The notes beneath the pieces were generated by a model, which saw nothing but the letters and a program-made list of their open reading frames with translations, made no database searches and was not told the DNA's origin. A stretch of DNA of 12,455 nucleotides. It comes from an uncultured Nitrospina sp. (GTDB taxonomy: Bacteria; Nitrospinota; Nitrospinia; Nitrospinales; VA-1). The DNA lies in assembly GCA_950072225.1 (NCBI GenBank), contig CATMOP010000022.1, positions 1 to 12,455 on the forward strand. Direction: 5' to 3'. Within the stretch, counting starts at the first letter, position 1. Every line of letters starts with the position of its first letter. Made by a program: the position numbers and the translations under genes. This document shows positions 1 through 6,900 of this stretch, in pieces.

Positions 1-43
1 CAATTTTAAACTCTTTCGTATATTGCCTGCGTTTCTTTCTCAT
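1..43 (-). CDS. IS3-family transposase OrfA, N-terminal fragment (continues outside the window)
   Basis: Only 14 codons are visible, reading MRKKRRQYTKEFKI. This matches the opening of IS3-family OrfA proteins: a basic start followed by a Y/F-T-x-E-F-K motif at the beginning of the helix-turn-helix (Transposase_8) domain. OrfA binds the IS ends; it is normally followed by orfB (DDE integrase core), read by a -1 frameshift, which would lie to the left of the window. A strong Shine-Dalgarno sequence, GGAGGTG, sits 6 bases before the ATG. Whether the element is intact cannot be judged from here. The call rests on a short peptide plus the IS-like end at about 110. Confidence 0.65.
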   Translation of the reverse strand, partial: MRKKRRQYTKEFKI

Positions 44-110
44 ATAGAACACCTCCAAAAATGATTATATTCATCACTTTCTTTGTGTCCACTTTTACTG
101 AGAAAGATCA
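1..110 (-). mobile_element. End of an IS3-family insertion sequence (runs off the left edge)
   Basis: The minus strand carries the start of an IS3-type orfA at 43. About 67 bases upstream of it, the minus-strand sequence from 110 begins TGATCTTTCTCAG and continues TAAAAGTGGACACA to 84. Ends beginning TG and carrying a GTGGACA-like block are typical of IS3-family terminal repeats, so I place the outer boundary near 110. This is inferred: the other end and any target duplication lie outside the window. The short distance from the proposed end to the orfA start fits IS3 architecture. Confidence 0.6.
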
Positions 111-282
111 GAGCAGAAGTGGGCTCACCGCCGGAGAGGCAAGTAGTTAAAATAACTTAAGTCTTACACAGCACGGCTTCACGGAACACCGCTATCATTT
201 ATGTGGCTTACTAAAGGAGGCTTGGCAAATGAAAAGGTTTAATCCCGCCGCAAATGGCGAAACTCTGTGACTATATCTCTCC
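111..282. other. Non-coding stretch between the IS end and the 58-residue gene
   Basis: No convincing gene. It contains several short inverted repeats: GAGC/GCTC around 111-125, AGTTA/TAACT around 148-160, and CGCC/GGCG around 246-259. There is also a perfect Shine-Dalgarno sequence, AAAGGAGG (213-220), before an ATG at 229 that opens only 13 codons (stop 268-270). I compared it from memory with c-di-GMP, cobalamin, glycine and SAM riboswitch cores and found no acceptable match. It may be a structured RNA, a leader, or sequence left at an insertion site. Confidence 0.35.
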
Positions 283-459
283 CTACAAACTATTTTTCCT
301 TTCCTGAATTTCTGCCCTCCTGGTCTTAGCCAATTTTCCAAGCTCACCCAGAGCTTTACGGGCACGGGCCGCGGCGGCTTTTATACTTTTGGTTTCGAAG
401 CTCTCATTTTCTGCCAGGTAGTTTTCATAAGCAGAAACGATTTGTTCATGCGTTGCCAT
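283..459 (-). CDS. Small basic alanine-rich protein, resembling histone H1-like (Hc1-type) proteins
   Basis: A 58-residue ORF begins MATHEQIVSAYENYLAEN and ends at a TAG. A Shine-Dalgarno sequence, GGGAG, lies 7 bases before the ATG. The first 20 residues are acidic and polar. Residues 25-43 (SIKAAAARARKALGELGKL) and the following KTRRAEIQERKNS stretch form a strongly basic, alanine-rich segment that should be a long amphipathic helix. This pattern resembles small bacterial Hc1-like nucleoid proteins, which bind DNA through a lysine/alanine-rich helix. The resemblance is by eye only; a DNA-binding or helical scaffold role is inference. The clean start, good ribosome site and biased composition argue that it is a real gene. 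It is transcribed away from the 901-1320 gene, towards the IS. No terminator was seen. Confidence 0.7.
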   Translation of the reverse strand: MATHEQIVSAYENYLAENESFETKSIKAAAARARKALGELGKLAKTRRAEIQERKNSL

Positions 460-900
460 GTTTTACTCCCATATTAAGGTTGATATACTTTAAACCAAAT
501 AAATAATTACCACACTACCTTCAACCGATCAAACTTTATTAAAAAATTATTTTTGATTTGCCCATCAAGATTTTGTGTAGGGCCAGCTGATTATAACTCC
601 AGGTTTTATTATTTCTAATTTTTCGGAACCCTGCTTCCCGCCTGAAATCCTCACAAAATTTTCATCGGGTCGTGGACTAATCCTGGGTCAAATGCATTGC
701 GAATTCATACCCAAACACCTTTCTAATTACCTAAACTGTTTTTCTTAAATTACAACTTACCTTCAAAGAAATATTGCTTACGAGGAAATGAATAGGTGGT
801 TGTAACCACGTTAAAATCAAGCATTTTATCTATTTTTTTTGTTTTATGCTATATTCAAAATATACCAATCCAATCACTTTGAAAACAAGGAAATTGTAGC
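460..900. other. Divergent intergenic region, no gene seen
   Basis: This 441-base AT-rich gap separates two divergently transcribed small genes, so it should hold both promoters. Visible elements are a TTGAT/ATCAA inverted repeat at 553-568, a 6-bp palindrome GTGGTT-GT-AACCAC at 796-809, and an extended -10-like sequence at 847-855 before the plus-strand gene. The middle (about 600-760) has short open stretches on both strands but no start with a ribosome site and no recognisable peptide. Confidence 0.5.
847..855 (+). promoter_or_regulatory. Possible extended -10 promoter element for the 901-1320 gene
   Basis: TGCTATATT matches the TGn-TATAAT extended -10 form with one mismatch in the hexamer. 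No good -35 is present at 16-18 bases upstream (the sequence there is close to TTATCT), which is tolerated by extended -10 promoters. The start codon is 45 bases downstream. A palindrome at 796-809 lies about 40 bases upstream and could be an operator. Confidence 0.35.
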
Positions 901-1320
901 ATGACAGAAATAGGAAGGCGTTTTTCGCTGGATAAAATAACGGTTGACCCACAACTTAAAAACCGCATTTTTTCAGCAGATGGGGATGACCATATCGGCG
1001 ATTGGGATGGAGAGTGTATTGATGACCTGGTAAAAGAAATCGACCGCATTGAAGAACGGAGAGATCCTAATTATTCCAGCCTGCCGCACTCTTCCAATAT
1101 CCCCGATGATTTTAAACCAGAGGTTGGAAAAGATTATCCCATTTGGACCTGTGACAGACAGGGACGTTGCCTGGTAGGTGACACAGGGTCAGAAATTATG
1201 ACCGTTGATGAAATTAGAAGTCATTATATTAATAAATATGGAAGTATTGACAAGTTTAAAGAAAAATTAAAAATTGATAGAGAAAAGTTTATTCAAGAAA
1301 TTAAAATGAAATCTGGATAA
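901..1320 (+). CDS. Hypothetical protein, 139 residues
   Basis: I do not recognise this protein. It has no signal peptide or membrane segment, so it is probably cytoplasmic. The N-terminal half is rich in acidic residues (DGDDHIGDWDGECIDDL around 27-43). A central segment around 80-104 (YPIWTCDRQGRCLVGD, then GSEIMTVDEI) contains a Cys-x5-Cys pair and looks like the best-ordered core. The C-terminal 30 residues are lysine/glutamate-rich and probably helical. AGGAAA lies about 10 bases before the ATG, and an extended -10-like site is at 847. The stop is about 24 bases before the remnant of a response-regulator gene that has lost its 5' part, so this gene may have arrived by the rearrangement that removed it. 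That link is inference. Confidence 0.7.
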   Translation: MTEIGRRFSLDKITVDPQLKNRIFSADGDDHIGDWDGECIDDLVKEIDRIEERRDPNYSSLPHSSNIPDDFKPEVGKDYPIWTCDRQGRCLVGDTGSEIMTVDEIRSHYINKYGSIDKFKEKLKIDREKFIQEIKMKSG

Positions 1321-1343
1321 GTCGTATTGTATTTTTTTCCTTC

Positions 1344-1682
1344 ATTCATTGGGCCAAAGATGGTGAGGAACTTTTAAATTATCTTGATGATTGCGATAAG
1401 TTCAATAATACTTCGGGGAAAAATCCCCACCTCATTATCCTTGACCTCAATATGCCCAAAAAAGATGGGCGTGAAGCCCTTAATGAAATTAAAACCCACC
1501 CGAAACGTAAAAGCATCCCCATCATCATTCTGACTACTTCGCAGGCCGATGCTGATATTAATCAGGCTTATCAATTGGGGGCTAATTCGTTTATTCAAAA
1601 GCCTTTCAAGTATGCGGATTTCAAATCTACGATGGAGGCCTTGCAAAAGTACTGGCTGAGCATCGTAAAATTACCTACCTGA
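1344..1682 (+). pseudogene. Response-regulator receiver domain, N-terminally truncated (Rcp1-like)
   Basis: Reading from 1344 gives IHWAKDGEELLNYL, then LIILDLNMPKKDGREAL, IPIIILTTSQ and GANSFIQKPF, ending in YWLSIVKLPT. These are the phospho-acceptor Asp (codon 1443-1445), the conserved switch Thr and the conserved Lys of a receiver domain. The spacing and the W-x3-V-x-LP ending are typical of stand-alone Rcp1-type regulators, which pair with REC- or phytochrome-type kinases. The first strand and the acidic pocket (normally about 25-30 residues) are absent. No ATG, GTG or TTG lies upstream in frame before the stop at 1302-1304. The first in-frame ATG (1452) lies after the phospho-acceptor Asp, so a protein from it could not be phosphorylated there. 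I therefore call it a remnant. Its partner is the kinase gene starting 13 bases downstream. Confidence 0.7.
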
Positions 1683-1695
1683 TAACTTCCAGACC

Positions 1696-2937
1696 ATGGC
1701 TCGAGAATCTCTCAAAATTCTTATCGTTGAGGATGATGAAGATGATGCCTTTTTTATCAAAGATATTCTTAAAGAAGGCTTGGGAGAACCGGCTCCCCTG
1801 ATCGACCATTATTCATCCATCGACAGTAGTCTCAAACAGCTAAACCCTTTCAATTATGATTTAGCTATGTTTGATTACCGGTTGGGAGAAATAAACGGCA
1901 TCGAACTGTTGCGAAATATTCGCAAACAGGGTTGTGATATTCCTATCATTCTTTTTACAGGACAAGGGGACCAGGAAGTTGCCGTTGAAGCCATGAGGGC
2001 CGGCGCGACCGACTACCTTTCAAAGGGGAAATTATCCATCGAATCGGTCACCCAGTCTATCCGCTACGCATTAGGCCTTCGAAAAGAAGCGGAATTAAGA
2101 AAACGGGCGGAAGAAAAACTTAAGAAATCACACGTGGATCTAACCCTTTCCCACGAAGAGCTTCAAGCGTCCATGGAGAAACTTAAAAAGGCCCAAAACC
2201 AAATCCTCCGTTCAGAAAAACTGGCGGGAATTGGAAGAATGGTTGCCGGTGTATGCCACGAAATTTTAAATCCTCTTAATATCATATCTGGACACAGCCA
2301 ATCTTTACTGATTGAGAGGAAAAATGATGGAAATTTGTGCAATGATTTGAACTCCATAATGGAGGAAATCCAACGTATTTCTAAAATCATCAGTAGTCTT
2401 TTAAAATTCTCCCGCAAGGGAAATATGGAATTTAAAAAATCAGATATTAGAAAAGAACTCGAATCCGTTCTTTCCCTCGTTGAAAAAGAAATGCAGTTGG
2501 AAGGCATTCAAACCATCAGGAAATTCGATTCAGAAATTTTACCGGTCTTTATCGACACAGATGGGATGCGTCAAGTTTTTTTAAACATTATCAACAACGC
2601 TAAATTTGCGATGCATAGAGGGGGAGTTTTCACTGTTTCTACAGAAGTGCTAACTCCGAGATAAAACTGGTCCTTTTATCAGGAGAAAGATTCCCCTACA
2701 CCAAATCCCAAAAAAATAATGCGTGTTAAGTTTTCGGATGCCGGCTTGGGAATTCGCAAAGAGGATATGGAAAAGATATTTGAACCCTTTTTCACCACAA
2801 AACCAGAGGAAAAAGGAACCGGGCTTGGATTATCCGTTTCTTATTCCATTATAGAAAAACACGGTGGCAGACTTGAAGTGGAAAGCGAGATAGGCCTGGG
2901 AACTGCTGTTATTATCGATCTACCTATCCGGGAATAG
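1696..2937 (+). pseudogene. REC-histidine kinase, interrupted in the ATPase domain
   Basis: The N-terminal receiver domain (about 6-125) has the acidic pocket VEDDEDD, phospho-acceptor D60 (MFDYRLGEINGIE), T88 and K110. A coiled-coil linker (about 128-175) leads to a HisKA domain whose phospho-acceptor is H188 (AGVCHEILNPL). The N box (VFLNIINNAKFAM) follows, then a TAA at 2662-2664. The G1 (DAGLGI), F (FEPFFTTK) and G2 (GTGLGLS) boxes continue in the same frame to 2937. The piece ending at 2664 lacks the ATP lid and cannot be an active kinase alone. Between about 2643 and 2717 another frame reads ANSEIKLVLLSGERFPYTKS, which looks more protein-like, and a run of seven A at 2710-2716 is where the frames could rejoin. 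A pair of compensating indels, real or from assembly, is thus as likely as one nonsense mutation. Stimulus unknown; no PAS or membrane domain. Confidence 0.75.
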
Positions 2938-3003
2938 CAAATTGAAACTCCGCTACTCCTAACCCTTTTATTCCTTTGCGGCATGAAGTCAGTGGAAGAA
3001 ATA

Positions 3004-3094
3004 TCATCCGCTCAGGACAGGCTCCGGCAGGGATGCGATTTTTCACTTTGTGCAGAATGACAAGCGCGTTGACTTTTTCAGCATCTTGCTAGTG
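3004..3094. repeat. Possible dispersed intergenic repeat between convergent genes
   Basis: In the gap between the kinase gene and flgL, the minus strand reads TTGTCATTCTGCACAAAGTG, then AAAAATCGCATCCCTGCCGG and AGCCTGTCCTGAGCGGATG. This looks like a diverged member of the interspersed intergenic repeats of the TCATTCTGAGCGAAG type seen in many bacterial genomes. The match is from memory and imperfect; no second copy exists in this window. A small AGCA/TGCT hairpin at about 3079-3089 is too weak to call a terminator for flgL. Confidence 0.3.
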
Positions 3095-3103
3095 GGGTTA
3101 TTT

Positions 3104-4624
3104 TTATCGCAGAAAATCCAATAGGGTGGGTTGCAAAACCTGAGCCGTTGCTGCCAAAGTTGCCTGAAGCGCAAACTCCAAATTAGCGAGATCCGAAATA
3201 CTTTTCACAACATCCGCATCCTCAATCTCCGCTAACTGCTCGGTTTGATTCACAATATTTTGATCAAGAACAAAATCTGTTAAGTCTACCCGTTTTAAAG
3301 AAGCCCCGATAACTGCCCGATTATTGTTGACTGACGCCAGGGTCGAATCCAGGTTTTCCAAAGATGCCAGAATTCCAAAAGCATCATCTGCTCCTAGAGC
3401 GTCCCTCAATTTGAACAAAGTGGTAAACACATTCTTGCCACCGCCCAAACCTAAATTTTCCGCCGTTTCATCCGTGCCCACATTATTTACGATGGCAACG
3501 GTTGAAGAACTGTTTGAGTTTATCAGCATGGAATTTCCAGCACTATTGATTGAAGCCGTAACATTGAATGATGAGTTGTTAATCAGACTGATAACATCAC
3601 CAATAGTCGTGGCCGAACTTAATGTAATGGTCCCTGAAGCAGAACCGTTTACAATGTTGATTTGATTCAGCGTCAACCCATCTCCACCATTCAAATCGGA
3701 AATTAAAGTGGCGGACGTAACCGTTGGATTTAAATCTGAACCGGATATATTTCCATCCCTCTGACCTAGAATTCCAAGCTCCAGGGCCGTACTTCCTCCT
3801 GAGACTTCTGTTACCGTCAAAGCCTGGGAGATGACTGAACTTCCATCCGTTAACTGAAAGCCCGATCCGTTTGAGTTTATTGAAGCAGTAACACTACCCC
3901 CCAACGCATTAATTTTGGAAATTAAACTACCAATCGTATCTGTTGAGGTTACGGTTACCGTTCCCGAGTTTCCCGACCGGTCTGTAATAGTGAAGGAGCC
4001 TGGCGTGATTCCCGAACCTGCAGTTAAGGTTGAAAGTTCGGTGGAGCTTGTCAGTTGCGGATTCAAATCATTCCCTAAAACTTCTGATCCGGGAAGCGTG
4101 AAATCTGCGTTGGTGTTTTCTCCTACCGCGATTTGGAATCTTTCGGTATTACCAAAGTAAACCGCTCCAGACGCACTTTGTTCAAAAGGCTGGGTTCGAA
4201 AAGCAGTCCCCGCGAAAACAAACTGATTTTTTATTTTTATATTGGCCGACTCCAAAATCTGTGAAATTAATTGATCGAATTCATTGGCGGCAAATGCCCT
4301 TGTTTCCGCAGTGGCCAACCCCCCCAACTCACTTATCGCCAACTCCTTGGCTCGAATCAGGTTTATACCCACCGAATCCAGGGCAGAATCGGTCGCCTGG
4401 ATGTAAAGACGATTAATATTTATGTTTCGGATAAACTGGGTCGATTGAGAAATGCTGGTGCGCAACAAAAGGGCATTCCTTATACCGGCAGGGTCGTCGG
4501 AGGGTTTATTGATCCGCTTTCCTGTAGCAATTTCCTGTTGGGCCTTAAAAAGATTTTCCGTAATCCGGAATATGTTTTGTAACGAATTGGCCTGTTGCGC
4601 CTGGCTGGTAACGCGTGTAACCAT
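3104..4624 (-). CDS. flgL: Flagellar hook-associated protein 3 (FlgL) with two hook-in-type repeats
   Basis: FlgL forms the junction ring between FlgK and the flagellin filament. The N-terminal D0/D1 coiled region (1-145) carries the flagellin-family motif GKRINKPSDDPAG at 35-47. The C-terminal helix (about 460-506) contains ADVVKSISDLANLEFALQAT, the matching half of D0/D1. Between them are two tandem segments of roughly 100 residues (186-286 and 297-396). Each begins DLNP and contains T-IGDVISLIN-like and ASINS-like elements, characteristic of Flagellin_IN repeats. This makes the protein 506 residues, against about 300-320 for enterobacterial FlgL. GGGAG lies 6 bases before the ATG, and the gene starts 32 bases after flgK. 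It appears to be the last gene of the flgJ-N-K-L unit; no csrA or fliW follows. Confidence 0.93.
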   Translation of the reverse strand: MVTRVTSQAQQANSLQNIFRITENLFKAQQEIATGKRINKPSDDPAGIRNALLLRTSISQSTQFIRNININRLYIQATDSALDSVGINLIRAKELAISELGGLATAETRAFAANEFDQLISQILESANIKIKNQFVFAGTAFRTQPFEQSASGAVYFGNTERFQIAVGENTNADFTLPGSEVLGNDLNPQLTSSTELSTLTAGSGITPGSFTITDRSGNSGTVTVTSTDTIGSLISKINALGGSVTASINSNGSGFQLTDGSSVISQALTVTEVSGGSTALELGILGQRDGNISGSDLNPTVTSATLISDLNGGDGLTLNQINIVNGSASGTITLSSATTIGDVISLINNSSFNVTASINSAGNSMLINSNSSSTVAIVNNVGTDETAENLGLGGGKNVFTTLFKLRDALGADDAFGILASLENLDSTLASVNNNRAVIGASLKRVDLTDFVLDQNIVNQTEQLAEIEDADVVKSISDLANLEFALQATLAATAQVLQPTLLDFLR

Positions 4625-4656
4625 TTCGGTCTCCCTATTTATTTAGCATTAACGCC

Positions 4657-6339
4657 TTAGACCTGAGAAATCACCGTATCCAGAAGTTCGTCCACAACTC
4701 CTATGAGGCGAGCGGCGGCATTGTAGGCTTGCTGGAACTTGATCATGTTAATCAATTCCTCATCAATTGAGACACCCGATATACTTTCGCGTCTTGTATC
4801 CAATTGAAGAAGGATTGCTTCCTGCTGTGAAAAAATAGACTGAGAGGAAAAAGAATTAATTCCCACTGTACTGACTATCGAGCTATAAAACTCATCAAAC
4901 GTAAAGGTGCCTGAACCCGCCGAATCAAGGGTAATGCTGTCGAATACTAATCTTGATTCCAATGCCGCCAACTCCAAAGCATTGGCACCATCTGTGCTGG
5001 AATTTAATCCCGCCGCAATTTTATTGGAATTTGATAACACTCCACTCGCCACTGAAAAGTTTCTGGAAGCGCTTTCTGAAACTGATAGTTTAAATTTATC
5101 TCCTACAGCAGGGGTTCCGGAAATCGTCACCGCAAACCCATTAGCCAGGTTGAAGGTGGAGCCTGATGTAAAAGTAAATGTTCCTGAACTGGCTCCCGTT
5201 GTCAAATTTGTCAATGAAAACGAATTGGAGCCTGTTATGGTGATTTCATATTTATCTACGGAAATATTCGAGGGGTCTCCATTGGTCGCCGTCAATGTGG
5301 CCGAACCCGTATTACTAGTATTGGTCAATACAGTAGTGGTCAGTGCAGTGAAAAAGTTGTTCCCTGTTGACCCGTCAATTCCAAATCCCTGCTGGTGAAT
5401 CTTGTTAAACTCCTGAACAAATCCTGCGGCCAACCTGTCCAGCTTATCTCTCAAGTCTTCCACTTCCGTATCGCGCATATCCAGATAACCCTTGAGCGTT
5501 CCCCCGGTTATCGATGAGGTAATATTCGTGCTGTTTCCTGCACCATCCAGAACCACAATATCTAAGAAAGATTTATTATTACCATTTATGGAAGTATCAA
5601 GAGTAAAAGCTGTAGACTGTAAAACCAGAGGGGTCCCATCGTTCAAAGTTATGCTGATTTGCCCATCCTGCTCATCAACAAAATTCAAATCGATCAGTTC
5701 TGAAAGCTCCTTGACCTTTTGATCCCGTTTATCACGCAAATCGTTCGCACTGAATGTGGTCGGCTCATTGGCGTGAATGGCTTGGTTTAAGGCTGCAATT
5801 TCTTCAGTGAGGCTATTTATTTTGGCCACTTCCACGGAAATGGTGGCATCCAAATTCCGCTGAATCTGAAATAGAGATTCACCAAGATTGTTAAAAACCG
5901 AGGCCAGGTTTTGCGCCTCTGCAAGCATGCTGGAACGCTCCGGCAAGCCAGTGGGGTTGCCCGATACATCTTGAATCGCAGAAAAAAAACTGCTTAAGGT
6001 TAGGTTGAGGCTTTGCCCGTTGTTTTCGCTTAGCAATATTTCAAGTTGGTCAAAAACATCTTTTCTTACCTGAAACCTGCCAAGCGTGTCGCCTTCACTT
6101 AAAATTTGGGAAAATAAAAATTCGTCGTGAGAGCGCTCTATACCCGCAACCCGGACTCCGGTTCCGAGTTGACCTAGACTAAAACTCCTGGGGGTCGTGG
6201 CTTCAAATTTTACTTCCTGACGGGAATATCCTTCGGTTTGAACATTGGCAATATTCTGTCCCGTAACCTCGATGGCTAACTGTTGCGACAGAAGTCCCAA
6301 TTTCGCAGTATTCAATATACCGAATATATTCGAACCCAT
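4657..6339 (-). CDS. flgK: Flagellar hook-associated protein 1 (FlgK)
   Basis: FlgK is the first junction protein on the hook tip and is exported by the flagellar type III system. The N-terminal rod-like domain has the axial-protein signature GQNIANVQTEGYSRQ (27-41). The C-terminal helix has SIDEELINMIKFQQAYNAAARL (525-546), the paired half. Coiled segments lie at about 80-220. The variable middle includes a beta-rich Thr/Ser/Gly insertion at about 330-420 (surface-exposed D2/D3 type). The length, 560 residues, is normal for FlgK. An AAGGG ribosome site sits 8 bases before the ATG. It lies between flgN, which encodes its chaperone, and flgL, which encodes its neighbour in the structure, with 54 and 32 bases of spacing, so co-transcription is likely. 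Confidence 0.95.
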   Translation of the reverse strand: MGSNIFGILNTAKLGLLSQQLAIEVTGQNIANVQTEGYSRQEVKFEATTPRSFSLGQLGTGVRVAGIERSHDEFLFSQILSEGDTLGRFQVRKDVFDQLEILLSENNGQSLNLTLSSFFSAIQDVSGNPTGLPERSSMLAEAQNLASVFNNLGESLFQIQRNLDATISVEVAKINSLTEEIAALNQAIHANEPTTFSANDLRDKRDQKVKELSELIDLNFVDEQDGQISITLNDGTPLVLQSTAFTLDTSINGNNKSFLDIVVLDGAGNSTNITSSITGGTLKGYLDMRDTEVEDLRDKLDRLAAGFVQEFNKIHQQGFGIDGSTGNNFFTALTTTVLTNTSNTGSATLTATNGDPSNISVDKYEITITGSNSFSLTNLTTGASSGTFTFTSGSTFNLANGFAVTISGTPAVGDKFKLSVSESASRNFSVASGVLSNSNKIAAGLNSSTDGANALELAALESRLVFDSITLDSAGSGTFTFDEFYSSIVSTVGINSFSSQSIFSQQEAILLQLDTRRESISGVSIDEELINMIKFQQAYNAAARLIGVVDELLDTVISQV

Positions 6340-6393
6340 TAAAGCGACCCTTTAAAACTATTGGACAAAATTATATCCTTCCCTTGGTTCCTA

Positions 6394-6897
6394 CTAAACA
6401 TCCATGCTCACCATCCGACCCTCAACACGCCCCTCCATTACCTGGCCATTGGCCAAATAAGGAGAACAGGCCTTTTCATCGGCAGAGTGGATAAAGGCCA
6501 CTGATTTTTTTAATGACAGCGCCGAGTGGTCCATCAAGTTTCTGACTTTTTCACTCCATTCATTGATCTCTTTGATTTGGGAAAGCAACTTCTGCCTGCT
6601 CCGGGCAAAATTGTTTCTATACGGATTCTCTGTTATTTGAACCAACTTTTTTAATGTCAAACTCGATTGCCGGACTTGTAATTTTTCTGCTATTTTTTTC
6701 ATTAGGCAAGATCGGCTGTTTTCCAATGCCTGCATTTGCATCACCTGGTCTTCCTTTTTGGCGGTGATCTCCTTCAAAGAATCATAAGAATATTTAGAAA
6801 CACAAGACCACTCGTCTTTCAAAAGCTGGACAAATTTGTTATAAAGCTTGATTTTTTGATTTAACAAATCCTCAAGGTTCTTATATAACCGGTTCAT
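6394..6897 (-). CDS. flgN: FlgN-family export chaperone for FlgK/FlgL
   Basis: This 167-residue protein is almost entirely helical, with charged and leucine-spaced heptads through residues 1-135. It ends in a short variable tail with YLANGQV and GRMVSMDV, like the tail of FlgN proteins (PF05130). FlgN holds FlgK and FlgL unfolded in the cytoplasm and hands them to the export gate. Sequence conservation in this family is low, so the call rests on size, helical pattern, tail and position directly before flgK and flgL. The start lies 3 bases after the flgJ stop; its GGGAG ribosome site is inside the end of flgJ, suggesting coupled translation. No flgM (anti-sigma-28) gene is present next to it. 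Confidence 0.82.
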   Translation of the reverse strand: MNRLYKNLEDLLNQKIKLYNKFVQLLKDEWSCVSKYSYDSLKEITAKKEDQVMQMQALENSRSCLMKKIAEKLQVRQSSLTLKKLVQITENPYRNNFARSRQKLLSQIKEINEWSEKVRNLMDHSALSLKKSVAFIHSADEKACSPYLANGQVMEGRVEGRMVSMDV

Positions 6898-6900
6898 TTC

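Noticed and set aside
111..282. Possible riboswitch (c-di-GMP-I, glycine or cobalamin)
   Set aside because: Isolated words such as GGCAAA, GCAAA and CCGCCGGAGAGGCAAG recall these classes, but the required conserved cores and their order are missing.
600..760. Open stretches on both strands that might be a decayed gene
   Set aside because: No start with a ribosome site, no recognisable motif, and stops within about 40 codons.
2163..2507. Minus-strand frame of 114 codons inside the kinase gene
   Set aside because: Antisense to recognisable HisKA and N-box sequence.
3324..3665. Open frame on the plus strand inside flgL (similar ones at 3915-4160 and 4271-4582)
   Set aside because: Antisense to a strongly recognised gene; no ribosome site or recognisable peptide.
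4907..5398. 163-codon open frame on the plus strand inside flgK
   Set aside because: Mirror of the low-complexity FlgK middle domain; no motif and no ribosome site.
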